Assembly: GCA_947629425.1 (NCBI GenBank)
Contig: CANRDR010000097.1
Span: forward strand, 1-5,991
Length of the DNA: 5,991 bases
Source of the DNA: an uncultured Bacilli bacterium
GTDB taxonomy: Bacteria; Bacillota_I; Bacilli_A; RF39; UBA660
Direction: 5' to 3'
In this document: positions 5,865 through 5,991 of the stretch, piece after piece
Position numbering within the stretch: position 1 is the stretch's first letter
How the letters are laid out: the number at the start of each line of letters is the position of its first letter
The notes under the pieces: model-generated
Told to the model about the DNA's origin: nothing
What the model saw: only the letters and a program-made list of their open reading frames with translations
Database searches by the model: none
Made by a program: the position numbers and the translations under genes

Positions 5865-5955
5865 TATTTTCTAATCCTTTTTCAAGAATTTTATAAGTAA
5901 TACAAGTATTACTGCATAGATTACTAAATAATCCATTTATAAATAATCCTTTCAT
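5809..5955 (-). CDS. 48-codon ORF overlapping the candidate toxin, copy 2
   Basis: This is the counterpart of the 50-codon ORF of copy 1. It starts MKGLFINGLFSNLCSNTC, has AAGGAGG 7 nt upstream (complement of 5963-5969) and ends in TAA instead of TGA. No domain is recognised. It is likely a translated leader frame or a by-product of the strong RBS. Confidence 0.38.
   Translation of the reverse strand: MKGLFINGLFSNLCSNTCITYKILEKGLENIKRAPILLLNGARRTLLD
5829..5870 (+). terminator. Intrinsic terminator of the small RNA, copy 2
   Basis: The stem, bulge and loop are base-for-base the same as in copy 1 (GAGCACC 5829-5835 with GGTGCTC 5852-5858). The T-tract is shorter and interrupted (TTTTAATATTTT), so termination may be weaker. 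Confidence 0.82.
5871..5936 (-). CDS. 21-residue hydrophobic peptide, candidate type I toxin, copy 2
   Basis: This is the paralogue of the 5440-5505 ORF, with a single residue change (I12V) and a TAG stop. It starts MDYLVIYAVILVLL and ends IKFLKKD. An AAAGGA element lies 10 nt upstream of the ATG, a better Shine-Dalgarno match than the AGAGGA of copy 1. Near-complete conservation beside drifting spacers argues that this is a selected product rather than a chance frame. Confidence 0.62.
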   Translation of the reverse strand: MDYLVIYAVILVLLIKFLKKD

Positions 5956-5991
5956 AGGACCACCTCCTTCCAAGAAATTTAATAAAAAATA

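Larger units (their letters stand above)
5692..5991. repeat. Tandem module copy 2 (cut by the window end)
   Basis: This is the second copy of the 5255-5555 module in the same orientation. The window ends about 20 nt past the minus-strand RBS, so its leader, promoter and right inverted-repeat arm are not visible. Against copy 1 it shows scattered substitutions, a 3-nt shorter stretch after the small-RNA terminator and a 3-nt shorter stretch before it. Confidence 0.9.

Noticed and set aside
5255..5991. CRISPR array
   Set aside because: There are only two long repeats of about 300 bp with internal genes and promoters, not short repeats with unique spacers.

Overview
The window is very AT-rich. 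TGG encodes Trp and TGA is at most used as a stop, so the standard bacterial code fits. Shine-Dalgarno sites are strong (AAGGAG, AAGGAGG). Together this points to a low-GC Firmicute or a related gut Bacilli/Mollicutes-like lineage rather than a Mycoplasma. No species can be named from the sequence alone.

Layout: (1) 1-645, plus strand: the 3' part of a metallo-beta-lactamase-fold hydrolase gene whose start lies outside the window. (2) 683-1284, minus strand: a TetR-family regulator. An intact SEC-C zinc-binding tail lies just past its stop codon in another frame, as if one A had been lost from an A-run. (3) 1285-1428: a divergent promoter region with a near-perfect 20-bp palindrome, the best candidate operator. 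(4) 1429-5241, plus strand: a 1270-residue RND/MMPL-type membrane transporter. Its second extracytoplasmic loop is enlarged by about 640 residues made of eight degenerate ~78-residue repeats. The TetR protein probably controls this divergently transcribed transporter.

(5) 5255-5991: no conventional gene, but two tandem copies (offset about 437 bp) of a compact two-strand module. On the plus strand, a promoter with consensus-like -10 and 17-bp spacing drives a ~100-nt RNA ending in a strong hairpin plus T-tract. On the minus strand, a transcript with strong ribosome-binding sites carries a 21-codon ORF for a single hydrophobic helix with a lysine-rich end, nested out of frame inside a 48-50-codon ORF. 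The plus-strand RNA is antisense to the 3' part of the minus transcript. The predicted 5' end of the minus transcript is complementary to its own 3' end. This is the architecture of a type I toxin-antitoxin system (compare TxpA/RatA, BsrG/SR4, hok/sok, AapA/IsoA), but I do not recognise the peptide as a named family. The three base changes between the copies inside the nested ORF are silent or conservative for the 21-residue peptide, while all three change the longer ORF. This favours the hydrophobic peptide as the real product. It is the most interesting part of the window.
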